Assembly (NCBI RefSeq): GCF_030848305.1
Contig: NZ_CP114598.1
Location: 372,001 to 436,000, forward strand
DNA: 64,000 bases
Direction: 5' to 3'
From: Akkermansia muciniphila
GTDB lineage: Bacteria; Verrucomicrobiota; Verrucomicrobiia; Verrucomicrobiales; Akkermansiaceae
Under the pieces are notes generated by a model. That model was given only the letters and a program-made list of their open reading frames with translations. It had not been told where the DNA came from and did not search any database. Below, piece by piece: positions 27,619-36,228 of this stretch. How positions within the stretch are numbered: position 1 is the first letter of the stretch; each line of letters starts with the position of its first letter. Position numbers and translations under genes: made by a program.

Positions 27619-28227
27619 TTAAGCAGTACGGCTGGCGAGGGTTTCTAAAGCGTTGTCAACGAGGATCACTGCATCAGCATTCATGAGCTGTTCAATGTTC
27701 ACTTCCGCGGCGGTCATCAGGAGGACTTCCTGAACGTTGCGGGCGGCACGGTAAGTGGTTTCGTCAAAGGAAGCTGCCACGATGAGCACCTTCTTGGCGT
27801 CCGTCAGGTCTTTGACGGCTTTGATGAAAGATTTGGTCTTGCCGTCAGCCACGGAGAATTCGGAAACGGTGCTGACCTTGGAAGCGGCAATCAGGTCACC
27901 CAGAACGCGGCGCAGAGCCAGGCGTCGGGTGCTCTTGTTCACCTTCTTGCTGTAGTCGCAGGGACGGGGACCGAAGACCACGCCGCCGCCCACAAAGATG
28001 GGAGCGCGCTTATCGCCGTGACGGGCATTACCGGTGCCCTTCTGACGGAAGATCTTCTTGTTATTGCCGCTGACTTCTGCGCGGGTCTTGGAATTGGCGG
28101 AACCGGTGCGGCGGTTCGCCTGGTAAGCCACGATCAGGTCATGCACAGCCTGGGAGCCCTTGTCACTGCCTACAACCTGGATGTTGGCGGCGGCGGCGGC
28201 TTCTAATGTAAAGGTATTTGCGGACAT
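27619..28227 (-). CDS. rplD: 50S ribosomal protein L4
   Basis: Assembly protein with a tunnel loop. ANRRTGSANSKTRAEVSGNN, KKIFRQKGTGNARHGDKRAP and FVGGGVVFGPRPCDYSKKVN are diagnostic. 202 aa. E. coli L4 represses its own operon through a leader; no matching leader structure was identified here. Confidence 0.97.
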   Translation of the reverse strand: MSANTFTLEAAAAANIQVVGSDKGSQAVHDLIVAYQANRRTGSANSKTRAEVSGNNKKIFRQKGTGNARHGDKRAPIFVGGGVVFGPRPCDYSKKVNKSTRRLALRRVLGDLIAASKVSTVSEFSVADGKTKSFIKAVKDLTDAKKVLIVAASFDETTYRAARNVQEVLLMTAAEVNIEQLMNADAVILVDNALETLASRTA

Positions 28228-28268
28228 AGATAGGTTTTCCTATAATCAATGTGAGGTTAACTAAAGCC

Positions 28269-28904
28269 TTACTTCTTCTTGGCGGGGCGAATCACGAGGT
28301 AGGAACCGCGCGCGCCGGGCACAGCGCCGGAGATAAGAATGACATTATCTTCCGGACGAACGGCGACGACCTTAAGGTTCTGCACCGTGCGCTTGGCATT
28401 GCCCATCTGTCCGGGCATCTTCTGGTTCTTCCAGACGCGGCCGGGTGTGGAACAGCCGCCTACGCCGCCGGTACGGCGGTGCATCATGGAACCGTGGGCG
28501 GCGGGAGAACCGTGGAAGTTGTGGCGGCGCATCGCGCCCTGGAACCCCTTGCCTTTGGAAGTTCCGATCACATCAACCCACTGTCCGGCGGAAAAGAGAT
28601 CCACGCCGGGATCTTCAGCGCCTTCAGCAGGCAGTTCGGATGCTTCTACGCGGAATTCCTTGAGAAGTTTGGTAGGCTGGATGCCCAGTTTCTTGAAGTG
28701 GCCAGCCTGAGGCTTGGCCACGCGGCTTTCCTTCTGCGCATCAAAGGCGACCTGGATAGCATTGTAGCCGTCCTTCTCTTCCGTTTTAATTTGAGCGAAG
28801 GTGTTGCCTTTGACGTCAATGACGGTCACGGGCACCATAGCGCCGGATTCCTGGTCAAACAGACGGGTCATGCCGACCTTTTTTCCGATAAGTCCTAGAG
28901 CCAT
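28269..28904 (-). CDS. rplC: 50S ribosomal protein L3
   Basis: Early assembly protein near the peptidyl transferase centre. LIGKKVGMTRLFDQESGAMV, GKGFQGAMRRHNFHG, GSMMHRRTGGVGGCSTPGRV and KMPGQMGNAKRTVQNLKVV are typical. 211 aa. Confidence 0.97.
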   Translation of the reverse strand: MALGLIGKKVGMTRLFDQESGAMVPVTVIDVKGNTFAQIKTEEKDGYNAIQVAFDAQKESRVAKPQAGHFKKLGIQPTKLLKEFRVEASELPAEGAEDPGVDLFSAGQWVDVIGTSKGKGFQGAMRRHNFHGSPAAHGSMMHRRTGGVGGCSTPGRVWKNQKMPGQMGNAKRTVQNLKVVAVRPEDNVILISGAVPGARGSYLVIRPAKKK

Positions 28905-28949
28905 TGTAGTGTGTCTTTCTGTTTTTTAATTACTTATCCGGGTGCCAAA

Positions 28950-29258
28950 CTAGATGCGGATCGTGATGTCCACCCCAGCCGGAAGATTAAGCTTCTTGAG
29001 CTCATCAATCGTGCGCGCGGTCGGATCGACAATGTCGAGCAGACGCTTGTGGGTGCGGATTTCAAACTGTTCGGCCGATTTTTTGTTGACGTGAACGGAG
29101 CGGTTCACAGAAAACTTTTCAATGCGGGTCGGCAACGGAATCGGGCCGTGAACTTTGGCTCCGGTGCGCTTGGCGGTTTCAACGATCTCCTGGGAGGAGC
29201 GGTCGATAGCGCGGTAGTCAAATGCGCGGAGTCGAATGCGGATTTTTGGACTTTGCAT
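28950..29258 (-). CDS. rpsJ: 30S ribosomal protein S10
   Basis: Head protein, also a transcription antitermination factor (NusE). [40 protein letters not shown] and [20 protein letters not shown] are typical. 102 aa. Follows fusA directly, with no tuf between. Confidence 0.98.
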   Translation of the reverse strand: MQSPKIRIRLRAFDYRAIDRSSQEIVETAKRTGAKVHGPIPLPTRIEKFSVNRSVHVNKKSAEQFEIRTHKRLLDIVDPTARTIDELKKLNLPAGVDITIRI

Positions 29259-29295
29259 GGACGTGCGGTCTATTGGTTATACTTCAAAGGTTTGT

Positions 29296-31443
29296 TTATT
29301 TAGCCTTCTCGCTGACAATCTGGTCAACGAGGTTCTGGGGCACCTGTTCAAAGTGGGAGGGCTCCATGGAATAGGAAGCGCGGCCACTGGAAAGGGTTCG
29401 GATGGCGGTGGAATAACCGAACATTTCGGACAAGGGGACCATAGCCTTCAAAATGCAGGCATTGGCCTTGTTTTCCATGTTGCTGATCTGGCCGCGGCGG
29501 CGGTTCAGGTCGCCCATGATGTCGCCCTGGTAATCGGTCGGGGTGGAAGCTTCAACGGACATGATGGGTTCCAGCATGATCGGCTTGGCTTTCTTGAAAG
29601 CGTCCTTCATGGCGAAGATGGCAGCCATCTTGAAAGCGTTTTCATTGGAGTCCACTTCGTGGTAGGAACCGTCCACCACTTCAACGTGCACGTCCACCAC
29701 CGGATAACCGGCGACGACACCCGTGGTCATGGCTTCATTAAGGCCGGCATAAACGGCGTTCATGTATTCCTTGGGAATGGCACCGCCTACGATCTTGTTT
29801 TCAATGGTAAGCCCCTTGCCGCGTTCGTTCGGCTTCACATCGATGACCACGTGGCCGTATTGGCCGCGGCCGCCGGACTGCTTGACCAGCTTGCCGTCGC
29901 CATGGGCAGGGGCAGTAATGGTTTCGCGATAGGCAATCTGGGGCTTGCCGATGTCGGCTTCCACCTTGAATTCGCGCATCAGGCGGTCAATAATGATTTC
30001 CAGGTGAAGCTCACCCATGCCGGAAATCAGGGTCTGGCCGGTTTCTTCATCAGTCTTCACCCGGAAAGTCGGGTCTTCTTCAGACAGACGGCCCAGAGCA
30101 TTGGACATTTTTTCCTGGTCAGCCTTGGTCTTGGGTTCTACCGCCATGGAAATAACGGTTTCCGGGAAGGTGGGGGGTTCCAGGCAGATATCATTGTCCG
30201 GGCTGGTGATGGTGTCGCCCGTGGTCACGTTGCGCAGCCCCACGATGGCGGCAATGTCTCCGGAGTACACGGCATCAATATCCGTATGCTGGTCAGCTTG
30301 AATCTGGATAATGCGGCCCACGCGTTCCGTCTTGCGGGTGCGGGGATTGTACACAGTGTCACCCTTCTTGAGAACACCGGAGTACACGCGGATGAACACC
30401 AGCTTGCCGACGAATTTGTCAGCCCAGAGCTTGAACGCCAGCACCATGGGCTTGGCGTCGTCCGTAGCGGTGATTTCGAAGGTCTTTTCCGGATCCAGCG
30501 TGCTTTCCGCATGGGCGGGAACAGTTTCTACCGGAGAGGGGAGGTAATCCACCACAGCGTCAAGCAGGAACTGGACGCCTTTGTTTTTGAAAGCGGAGCC
30601 ACCGGCAACGGGCACAAATTTGTTGGCGATGGTGGCGCGGCGGATAGCTTCCTTGAGCTCTTTGGGAGTGAAGGGTTCTTCCATGAGCACCTTTTCAGCA
30701 AGCTCATCGTCCACGTCGGCCACACGGCTCACGAGTTCATGGTAGGCCAGCTCGGCTTCTTCCTTGAGTTCGTCGGGAATATCCTCAATCGTGTAGGTGG
30801 AGCCCAGGCGGTCGTTGTCGGCGTAAATGACGGCCTTCTGGTTCACCACGTCGATCTGACCGCGGAGCTGGTCTTCAGCGCCGATGGGAATCAGAATGGC
30901 AGCGGCATTCGCGCCCAGCTTGTTGTGGATATCGTCCAGCACATTGTTGAAGTTGGCGCCGGTACGGTCCATCTTGTTGACGAAGCACATGCGGGGCACG
31001 CTGTACTTGGTGGCCTGACGCCACACGGTTTCCGTCTGGGGCTGAACGCCGGCCACGCCGCAGAACACCACGATGGCGCCGTCAAGCACGCGAAGGGAAC
31101 GTTCCACTTCAGCGGTAAAGTCAACGTGTCCGGGAGTGTCGATAATGTTCAGCTGGAAATTTTCGCCTTCGAACACTTTGCTGATACCTTCATTCTTCAC
31201 CTGCTTCCAGTTGGTGGTGACAGCAGCAGAGGTAATGGTGATACCGCGTTCGCGTTCCTGCTCCATCCAGTCGGTCGTGGTGGAACCGTCGTGGGTTTCA
31301 CCAATCTTGTGAATCATGCCGGTGTAGAAAAGAATACGCTCGGACAACGTGGTTTTGCCGGCGTCAATGTGAGCGGAAATACCGATATTGCGGTAACGCT
31401 CAAGGGGAGCCTTGCGATTGGGATTATTTACGTGATCGGACAT
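29296..31443 (-). CDS. fusA: Elongation factor G
   Basis: Translocation GTPase, 715 aa. G1 in GISAHIDAGKTTLSERIL, G2/switch I RGITITSAAVTTNW, G3 IDTPGHVDF, G4 FVNKMDRTGANF; domain IV contains GGRGQYGHVVIDVKP. Typical of the main EF-G1 rather than mobile paralogues. In E. coli tuf follows; here rpsJ does, as in Chlamydiae. Confidence 0.98.
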   Translation of the reverse strand: MSDHVNNPNRKAPLERYRNIGISAHIDAGKTTLSERILFYTGMIHKIGETHDGSTTTDWMEQERERGITITSAAVTTNWKQVKNEGISKVFEGENFQLNIIDTPGHVDFTAEVERSLRVLDGAIVVFCGVAGVQPQTETVWRQATKYSVPRMCFVNKMDRTGANFNNVLDDIHNKLGANAAAILIPIGAEDQLRGQIDVVNQKAVIYADNDRLGSTYTIEDIPDELKEEAELAYHELVSRVADVDDELAEKVLMEEPFTPKELKEAIRRATIANKFVPVAGGSAFKNKGVQFLLDAVVDYLPSPVETVPAHAESTLDPEKTFEITATDDAKPMVLAFKLWADKFVGKLVFIRVYSGVLKKGDTVYNPRTRKTERVGRIIQIQADQHTDIDAVYSGDIAAIVGLRNVTTGDTITSPDNDICLEPPTFPETVISMAVEPKTKADQEKMSNALGRLSEEDPTFRVKTDEETGQTLISGMGELHLEIIIDRLMREFKVEADIGKPQIAYRETITAPAHGDGKLVKQSGGRGQYGHVVIDVKPNERGKGLTIENKIVGGAIPKEYMNAVYAGLNEAMTTGVVAGYPVVDVHVEVVDGSYHEVDSNENAFKMAAIFAMKDAFKKAKPIMLEPIMSVEASTPTDYQGDIMGDLNRRRGQISNMENKANACILKAMVPLSEMFGYSTAIRTLSSGRASYSMEPSHFEQVPQNLVDQIVSEKAK

Positions 31444-31506
31444 AGTGTCTGGAAAGTATCTGTAGTGATCGAAAGTGAATGATTCGGCTGACAGTCGCGG
31501 AAGGAA

Positions 31507-31980
31507 TTACCAGCGGAAATGAGCAAAGGCGCGGTTGGCCTGAGCCATTTTATGAACGTCGTCGCGCTTGCGAACGGAAGAACCCTGATTGTTGGCGGCT
31601 TCCTTGATTTCGTTGGCGAGAGCCTTGTGCATCGGCACCCCTTTGCGGTTGCGGGCATAGTTCACAATCCAGCGCATGGCCAGGGATTCGGAACGGGCCG
31701 GATCCACTTCAAGCGGCACCTGGTAAGTAGCGCCACCGACGCGGCGGCTCTTCACTTCCACACGGGGCTTGGCATTTTCAATGGCGCGAGTGATCACTTC
31801 CAGAGGATCAATGCTGTCCGTGCCTTCGTTAGCCATGTCAATAGCGGCATAAACAATGCGTTCCGCAAGGGAGCGCTTGCCATCCAGCATAACCTTGCTG
31901 ATCAGTTTGCCAACAAGAGCGCTGTCGTAACGGGGGTCACGACGTTCGATTTTTCTATAAACGCGTTTACGGCGAGCCAT
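31507..31980 (-). CDS. rpsG: 30S ribosomal protein S7
   Basis: Head assembly initiator. [60 protein letters not shown] and [20 protein letters not shown]-like [20 protein letters not shown] are diagnostic. 157 aa. Confidence 0.98.
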   Translation of the reverse strand: [157 protein letters not shown]

Positions 31981-32006
31981 AATATATAGTAGGTAAGATG
32001 TTTGGT

Positions 32007-32390
32007 TTACTTGGCAGCAGCCTTCGGACGCTTGGCGCCATACTTGGAGCGGCCCTGACGACGCTTGTCAACACCGAGGCAGTCAAGAGCGCCGCGGACG
32101 ATATGGTAGCGAACACCCGGCAAGTCCTTCACACGACCGCCGCGAACAAGCACGATGGAGTGTTCCTGAAGGTTATGACCTTCACCGCCAATGTAGGCGA
32201 TCACTTCTTCACCATTGGTAAGACGGACTTTAGCCACTTTACGGAGAGCCGAGTTCGGCTTTTTGGGCGTACGGGTCATCACCTGGAGACAAACACCGCG
32301 GCGTTGCGGACAGCTATGAAGAGCACGTGATTTGGACTTCTCTTCCGGAGTAATACGTCCCTTGCGGACGAGCTGATTAATGGTCGGCAT
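32007..32390 (-). CDS. rpsL: 30S ribosomal protein S12
   Basis: Decoding-centre protein. [60 protein letters not shown] and [20 protein letters not shown] are typical. The streptomycin-relevant TPKKPNSA carries the wild-type Lys. 127 aa; first gene of the operon. Confidence 0.98.
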   Translation of the reverse strand: MPTINQLVRKGRITPEEKSKSRALHSCPQRRGVCLQVMTRTPKKPNSALRKVAKVRLTNGEEVIAYIGGEGHNLQEHSIVLVRGGRVKDLPGVRYHIVRGALDCLGVDKRRQGRSKYGAKRPKAAAK

Positions 32391-32510
32391 GTTTTCCTGC
32401 TTTGGTTGTGGTTCGTCGGTCTGATCCGATATTCAAGGCGAACATTCCTTTTTATAAGCAGGAAGCGCGCCTTTTTTCCGGAGGCAAACCCGATAGAAAA
32501 CGTATTTCTT

Positions 32511-32524
32511 GTGCCTTTCGGCAC
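32511..32524 (-). promoter_or_regulatory. GNRA-loop hairpin in the str operon leader
   Basis: On the minus strand GTGCC-GAAA-GGCAC, a five-pair stem closed by a GAAA tetraloop, about ten bases into the predicted leader of rpsL. May stabilise the leader or bind a protein. Confidence 0.35.
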
Positions 32525-32538
32525 GTTTGGGGACGGCC

Positions 32539-32566
32539 AATATAACGTGATTTTATATCATGACAA
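32539..32566 (-). promoter_or_regulatory. Promoter of the str-S10 cluster
   Basis: Minus-strand TTGTCA (32566-32561), 16-base spacer, TATATT (32544-32539). It leaves a leader of about 140 bases before rpsL. The region from here to about 32900 is AT-rich with no trustworthy gene. Confidence 0.55.
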
Positions 32567-32904
32567 GTCTTTTATTCATCTTTTCCTAAATATTTTATCC
32601 GTGCCATTTTCCCCGCTCCTTCCAAAACTCCATTTCGGATTCCCGGGACCCTTTTTCTTCCCCGTCCGGCAGTTTCTCCACAGATGAAGAATAAAACAGA
32701 AAAATTTCCCCGCAGGCAGAAAAACTATTTCTTCATGTCCGGCCCCTTACCGCAAAAAAATGCCTGAAGCGCGGGAGAGACACGAACAAAACACGCCTGT
32801 CATCAGAATTCGCGAAAAAGTTTTTTTCATCAAAAACGGCAGCCGGGCTATTCATTGCGCATCCGCCAGCTGTCCCATTTTGCCCTGTCCGGAAAATATG
32901 ACAT

Positions 32905-32942
32905 AAAAAATCCGTTTCCGGAACGCATCCAGAAACGGATTT
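32905..32942 (-). terminator. Terminator after gpmI
   Basis: On the minus strand AAATCCGTTTC (32942-32932) pairs with GAAACGGATTT (32918-32908) over a 13-base loop and runs into TTTTTTATGTC. Perfect 11-pair stem. Confidence 0.88.
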
Positions 32943-32964
32943 CATGAATTAACCAGGCAGACCG

Positions 32965-34508
32965 CTATTTCCTGGACGCCACCAAGGAATGCCCGGACAT
33001 TTCAGCAGGCTGTTTCAACCCCATCAGGCTCAGCAACGTGGGAGCGACATCCGCCAGAATGCCATTGGAAAGGGTTACCTGATCCTTATCAGCCGCCACA
33101 TAAATAAGGTCCACAAGGTTGGTCGTGTGGGCTGTATTCGGGGAACCATCCTCATTGCGCATGTGTTCGGCATTGCCGTGATCCGCCGTAATAAGCAGCT
33201 TGCCGCCAAGTTCCAACACCTTCTTCACGCACTTTTCCAAGGCGCTGTCCACCGCTTCGCAGGCGGCAATGCCGGCTTCCACAAATCCGGTATGGCCCAC
33301 CATGTCCCCATTGGCGAAATTCATGATGACCACATCGTACTTGTCCACAGCGTCCACAAACTTATCCGCCACTTCCGCCGCGCTCATCTGGGGCTTCAGG
33401 TCATAAGTGGCCACTTCCCGGGGGAAGGAACAAGAATGCGGTCTTCTCCGGGGAACTGGGTCTCCACACCTCCGTTAAAGAAGAAAGTAACGTGGGCGTA
33501 CTTTTCCGTTTCCGCTATGCGGAGCTGGGTTTTCCCGGCTTCCGACACAATCTGCCCGAAAATATTGTTCAACTGTTCCTGTTCAAAAACAATGGGAGAG
33601 GGATACTTGGCATCATATTCCGTTAACGTCACATAGTGCACTTTAGGCGTCACTTCACGGTCAAAGCCGTCAAATTCGGGATAAAGGAAAGCGTCGCTCA
33701 TCTGCCGGGCGCGGTCCGCACGGAAATTGAAGAAGAACACCACGTCGTTATCCCGTACGCGCTGTTCGTTGCCATAGGCAAAAATGCCGGGCTTCAGGAA
33801 CTCATCCGTCTCACCCTTCGCATAACACTGCTCCACATATTCGGCAGGGGAGCAGGAGCACTGTTCGCCGCGTCCCAGCACGATGGCATCCCATGCCAGC
33901 TTATTGCGGTCCCAGCGTTTGTCCCGATCCATCGCATAGAAACGGCCGACAACCGTGGCAATTTTGGCGCCGTACGGCCTGACGGCTTCCTCCAGCTGGC
34001 GGACAAAACCGGCTCCGCTGGTCGGCGAACAATCGCGACCATCCGTAATGGCATGGATGCAGATATCGCGGACACCCGCTTCATAAGCATATTTGACGAT
34101 GCCGATCAAATGGTTGATATGGCTGTGCACGCCGCCGTCGCTCACCAGGCCGAGCAGGTGCAGGCGGGAAGAAGCGGCCTGGGAAAAAGCGGTCTTCAGC
34201 ACGGCGTTTTCCCCCATGGAACCATCTTTGATGGCATTGTCCACCCGGCAGAGATCCTGAAAGACAACGCGGCCCGCGCCCAGGTTCAAATGCCCTACCT
34301 CGGAATTGCCCATCTGACCGTCCGGAAGGCCCACATCCTCCCCGGAAGCGCCCAGCAGGCTATGGGGATAGTTGGCAAGGAGGTAATCAGTGAAGGGGGT
34401 ATCAGCCAGAACAGTGGCGTCACCGTACTCTTTCGCGACATCAGGCCCCAACGGATTGCGGCCCCAGCCGTCGCGAATAACAAGAACGACAGGCTTTTTA
34501 GAAGACAT
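32965..34508 (-). pseudogene. gpmI: Cofactor-independent phosphoglycerate mutase, broken by a -1 frameshift
   Basis: Interconverts 3- and 2-phosphoglycerate in glycolysis with two Mn ions. Residues 1 to about 362 read in one frame: VLVIRDGWGRNPLG, the phospho-Ser site DGQMGNSEVGHLNLGAGR, ITDGRDCSP and FFFNGGVETQFPGEDRILVP. Just after ILVPSP the frame hits GKWPLMT and stops at 33396. The rest, VATYDLKPQMSAAEV, NGDMVGHTG and TADHGNAEHM with the remaining metal ligands, continues in another frame to 32965. One extra C in the five-C run at 33420-33424 would rejoin them into a normal enzyme. Sequencing error, real mutation or slippage cannot be told apart here. Stands 5 bases after the thioesterase gene as an operon partner. 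Confidence 0.85.
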
Positions 34509-34513
34509 GGGCT

Positions 34514-34945
34514 TTATTTACAGACATCTCCTCCTTTTGAAAAGCCTGAAATCAGGCATTCCCTCTCCGATTCTGAAATTGCCTGAGGTTTGCCGCCCCT
34601 CCCCAAACGAACGACCACATATCTTCCCCTCATCACCGGACGCCCGGAATGAAACACGGCAAATTTCCATTCCAGAGAACTGGTTCCCACCGTTCCCAGA
34701 CTTAATTCAATGCTCAGCCAATCTCCCAGCCCCGCGGAGCTGGAGTAATCCGCCTCCACATGCACGCGGGGCCAGCCGCAGTCTGGGGAAAAAATCTCCA
34801 CTCCCCGGGAACGCAGGTACTCGTGCTCCACTTCCTCCACCAAACAAAGCAGACGGGAGAAATGGGCCACCCCGGAAGCATCCGTATCATGAAAAGCTAC
34901 CTGGCGCGTTCTGACAAAAGGAATGCAGGGAAAATCTTCAGGCAT
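34514..34945 (-). CDS. 4HBT hotdog-fold acyl-CoA thioesterase
   Basis: 143 residues in the 4-hydroxybenzoyl-CoA thioesterase/YbgC family: RQVAFHDTDASGVAHFSRLL holds the catalytic Asp of DTDASG, followed by EEVEHEYLRSRGV, and the sheet VHVEADYSSSAGLGDWLSIE. The family includes Tol-Pal linked YbgC and DHNA-CoA hydrolases of menaquinone synthesis; neither context is here. AGGA lies 8 bases before the ATG. Divergent from the kinase gene at 35077 and directly upstream of gpmI. Confidence 0.85.
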   Translation of the reverse strand: MPEDFPCIPFVRTRQVAFHDTDASGVAHFSRLLCLVEEVEHEYLRSRGVEIFSPDCGWPRVHVEADYSSSAGLGDWLSIELSLGTVGTSSLEWKFAVFHSGRPVMRGRYVVVRLGRGGKPQAISESERECLISGFSKGGDVCK

Positions 34946-35000
34946 GCCGTCATCCTGCCCTCTCCCCCGGAATCATGTCCAGCCGCAAATGCGCGACAAT

Positions 35001-35042
35001 ATGTCACATCAGCTTGATTTGTGACATGCCGCTCTTTATATA
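35001..35042 (+). promoter_or_regulatory. Promoter of the kinase operon overlapped by an inverted repeat
   Basis: TTGATT (35014-35019), 17-base spacer, TATATA (35037-35042). The -35 sits between perfect arms ATGTCACA (35001-35008) and TGTGACAT (35020-35027), spacing 11. The region is shared with the divergent thioesterase gene, so a bound regulator could act both ways. Confidence 0.6.
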
Positions 35043-35076
35043 TAAGAGCGAGCCGCACGGCAACGGAACCGCCGCC

Positions 35077-36228
35077 ATGAAAAAAGACACCATTGACAAG
35101 CTGATCGGCCGCATTGACCACATCAAGGAGGAAGACCTCCAGCGCTTTTTTGTCAAGCTGGCGGAACAGCAGGGTTTTTTTCAGCAGGTATTTGAAGCCA
35201 TTCAGGAAGGCCTGATCCTGCTGGATAACAAGGGAAAAATTCTGTTCGTCAACCAGGCTGCCCTCAAACTCTTTGACAAGGAACGCGGGCAGATCACTCC
35301 GGATGACTTCTGTATTTTCCTGGGCAGGGACTGTACATGGGACACTATCCAGCAGAGCCGGACCGCCGTCTCCCGGGACACGGAAATCTTTTACCCGGAG
35401 CACAGATTCCTGAACATCTTCATTTCCCCTATCGGCGGCAAAAACCAGGGCCACCTGGTCCTGATACGGGATGAAACACCCCGGCAGAAGAAAAACGCGG
35501 AAAACATTGAGGCAGAACGACTGAATGCCTTGACGCTACTGGCCGCAGGAGTGGCTCATGAAATAGGCAACCCCCTCAATTCCATAGGCCTCCATCTCCA
35601 GCTCCTGGCCAGAAAGGCAAAGCAGCTGCCTCCAAAATACCGGACGGATATGGAGGAACTGCTGAAAACAGCGGAGAGCGAAACCACGCGGCTGGACGTT
35701 ATCCTGAAGCAATTCCTCCAGGCCATCCGCCCCACCAGGCCCATCCGGGAACCCTACAATATTGAAACCATCCTCATGGAAGTGCTGAAACTGCTGGAAC
35801 CGGAAATCCAGCAGCGCGGCATCCAGATCAACACGGACCTCCAGCCCAGTCTTCCCATCCTCAGCCTGGACCCCGTCCAGATCAAACAAGTCTTTTACAA
35901 CCTGATCAAGAATGCCTACCAGGCCATTCCTCCGGAGGGAGGCACTATTCTGCTCAAAAGCGGTTATACGGATGACAGCGTATTCGTCACTGTGGCGGAT
36001 ACCGGCTGCGGCATTTCACCGGAGGTCATGGGCAGTATTTATGAACCTTTCCTGACCACCAAATCCACCGGCTCCGGACTGGGGCTGCTTATCGTTCGCC
36101 GCATCGTGAAGGAACACGGCGGCTCCATCACCCTGGCCAGCCAGCCGGGTCAGGGAACCACCATTACGGTCTTCCTGCCGCGCGTGGAACGCACCATCAG
36201 GCTCCTGCCCCCCTCCATTCCATCATGA
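35077..36228 (+). CDS. NtrB-type PAS sensor histidine kinase
   Basis: 383 residues and no membrane segment, so it senses something in the cytoplasm. A PAS domain (FEAIQEGLILLDNKGKILFV) is at about residues 35-135, the H-box with phospho-acceptor His161 is in LAAGVAHEIGNPLNSIGLHL, and the ATPase domain has NLIKNAYQAIP (N-box), VADTGCGISPEVM (G1) and GSGLGLLIVRRIVKEHGG (G2). Frame is open to 34975, but ATG 35077 gives the kinase start beyond the promoter. Stop overlaps the next gene by four bases (ATGA), so it pairs with the NtrC-type regulator. Confidence 0.92.
   Translation: MKKDTIDKLIGRIDHIKEEDLQRFFVKLAEQQGFFQQVFEAIQEGLILLDNKGKILFVNQAALKLFDKERGQITPDDFCIFLGRDCTWDTIQQSRTAVSRDTEIFYPEHRFLNIFISPIGGKNQGHLVLIRDETPRQKKNAENIEAERLNALTLLAAGVAHEIGNPLNSIGLHLQLLARKAKQLPPKYRTDMEELLKTAESETTRLDVILKQFLQAIRPTRPIREPYNIETILMEVLKLLEPEIQQRGIQINTDLQPSLPILSLDPVQIKQVFYNLIKNAYQAIPPEGGTILLKSGYTDDSVFVTVADTGCGISPEVMGSIYEPFLTTKSTGSGLGLLIVRRIVKEHGGSITLASQPGQGTTITVFLPRVERTIRLLPPSIPS

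Noticed and set aside
29236-31482. A 748-codon plus-strand frame opposite fusA
   Set aside because: Antisense shadow of EF-G; start falls in rpsJ-fusA intergenic DNA.
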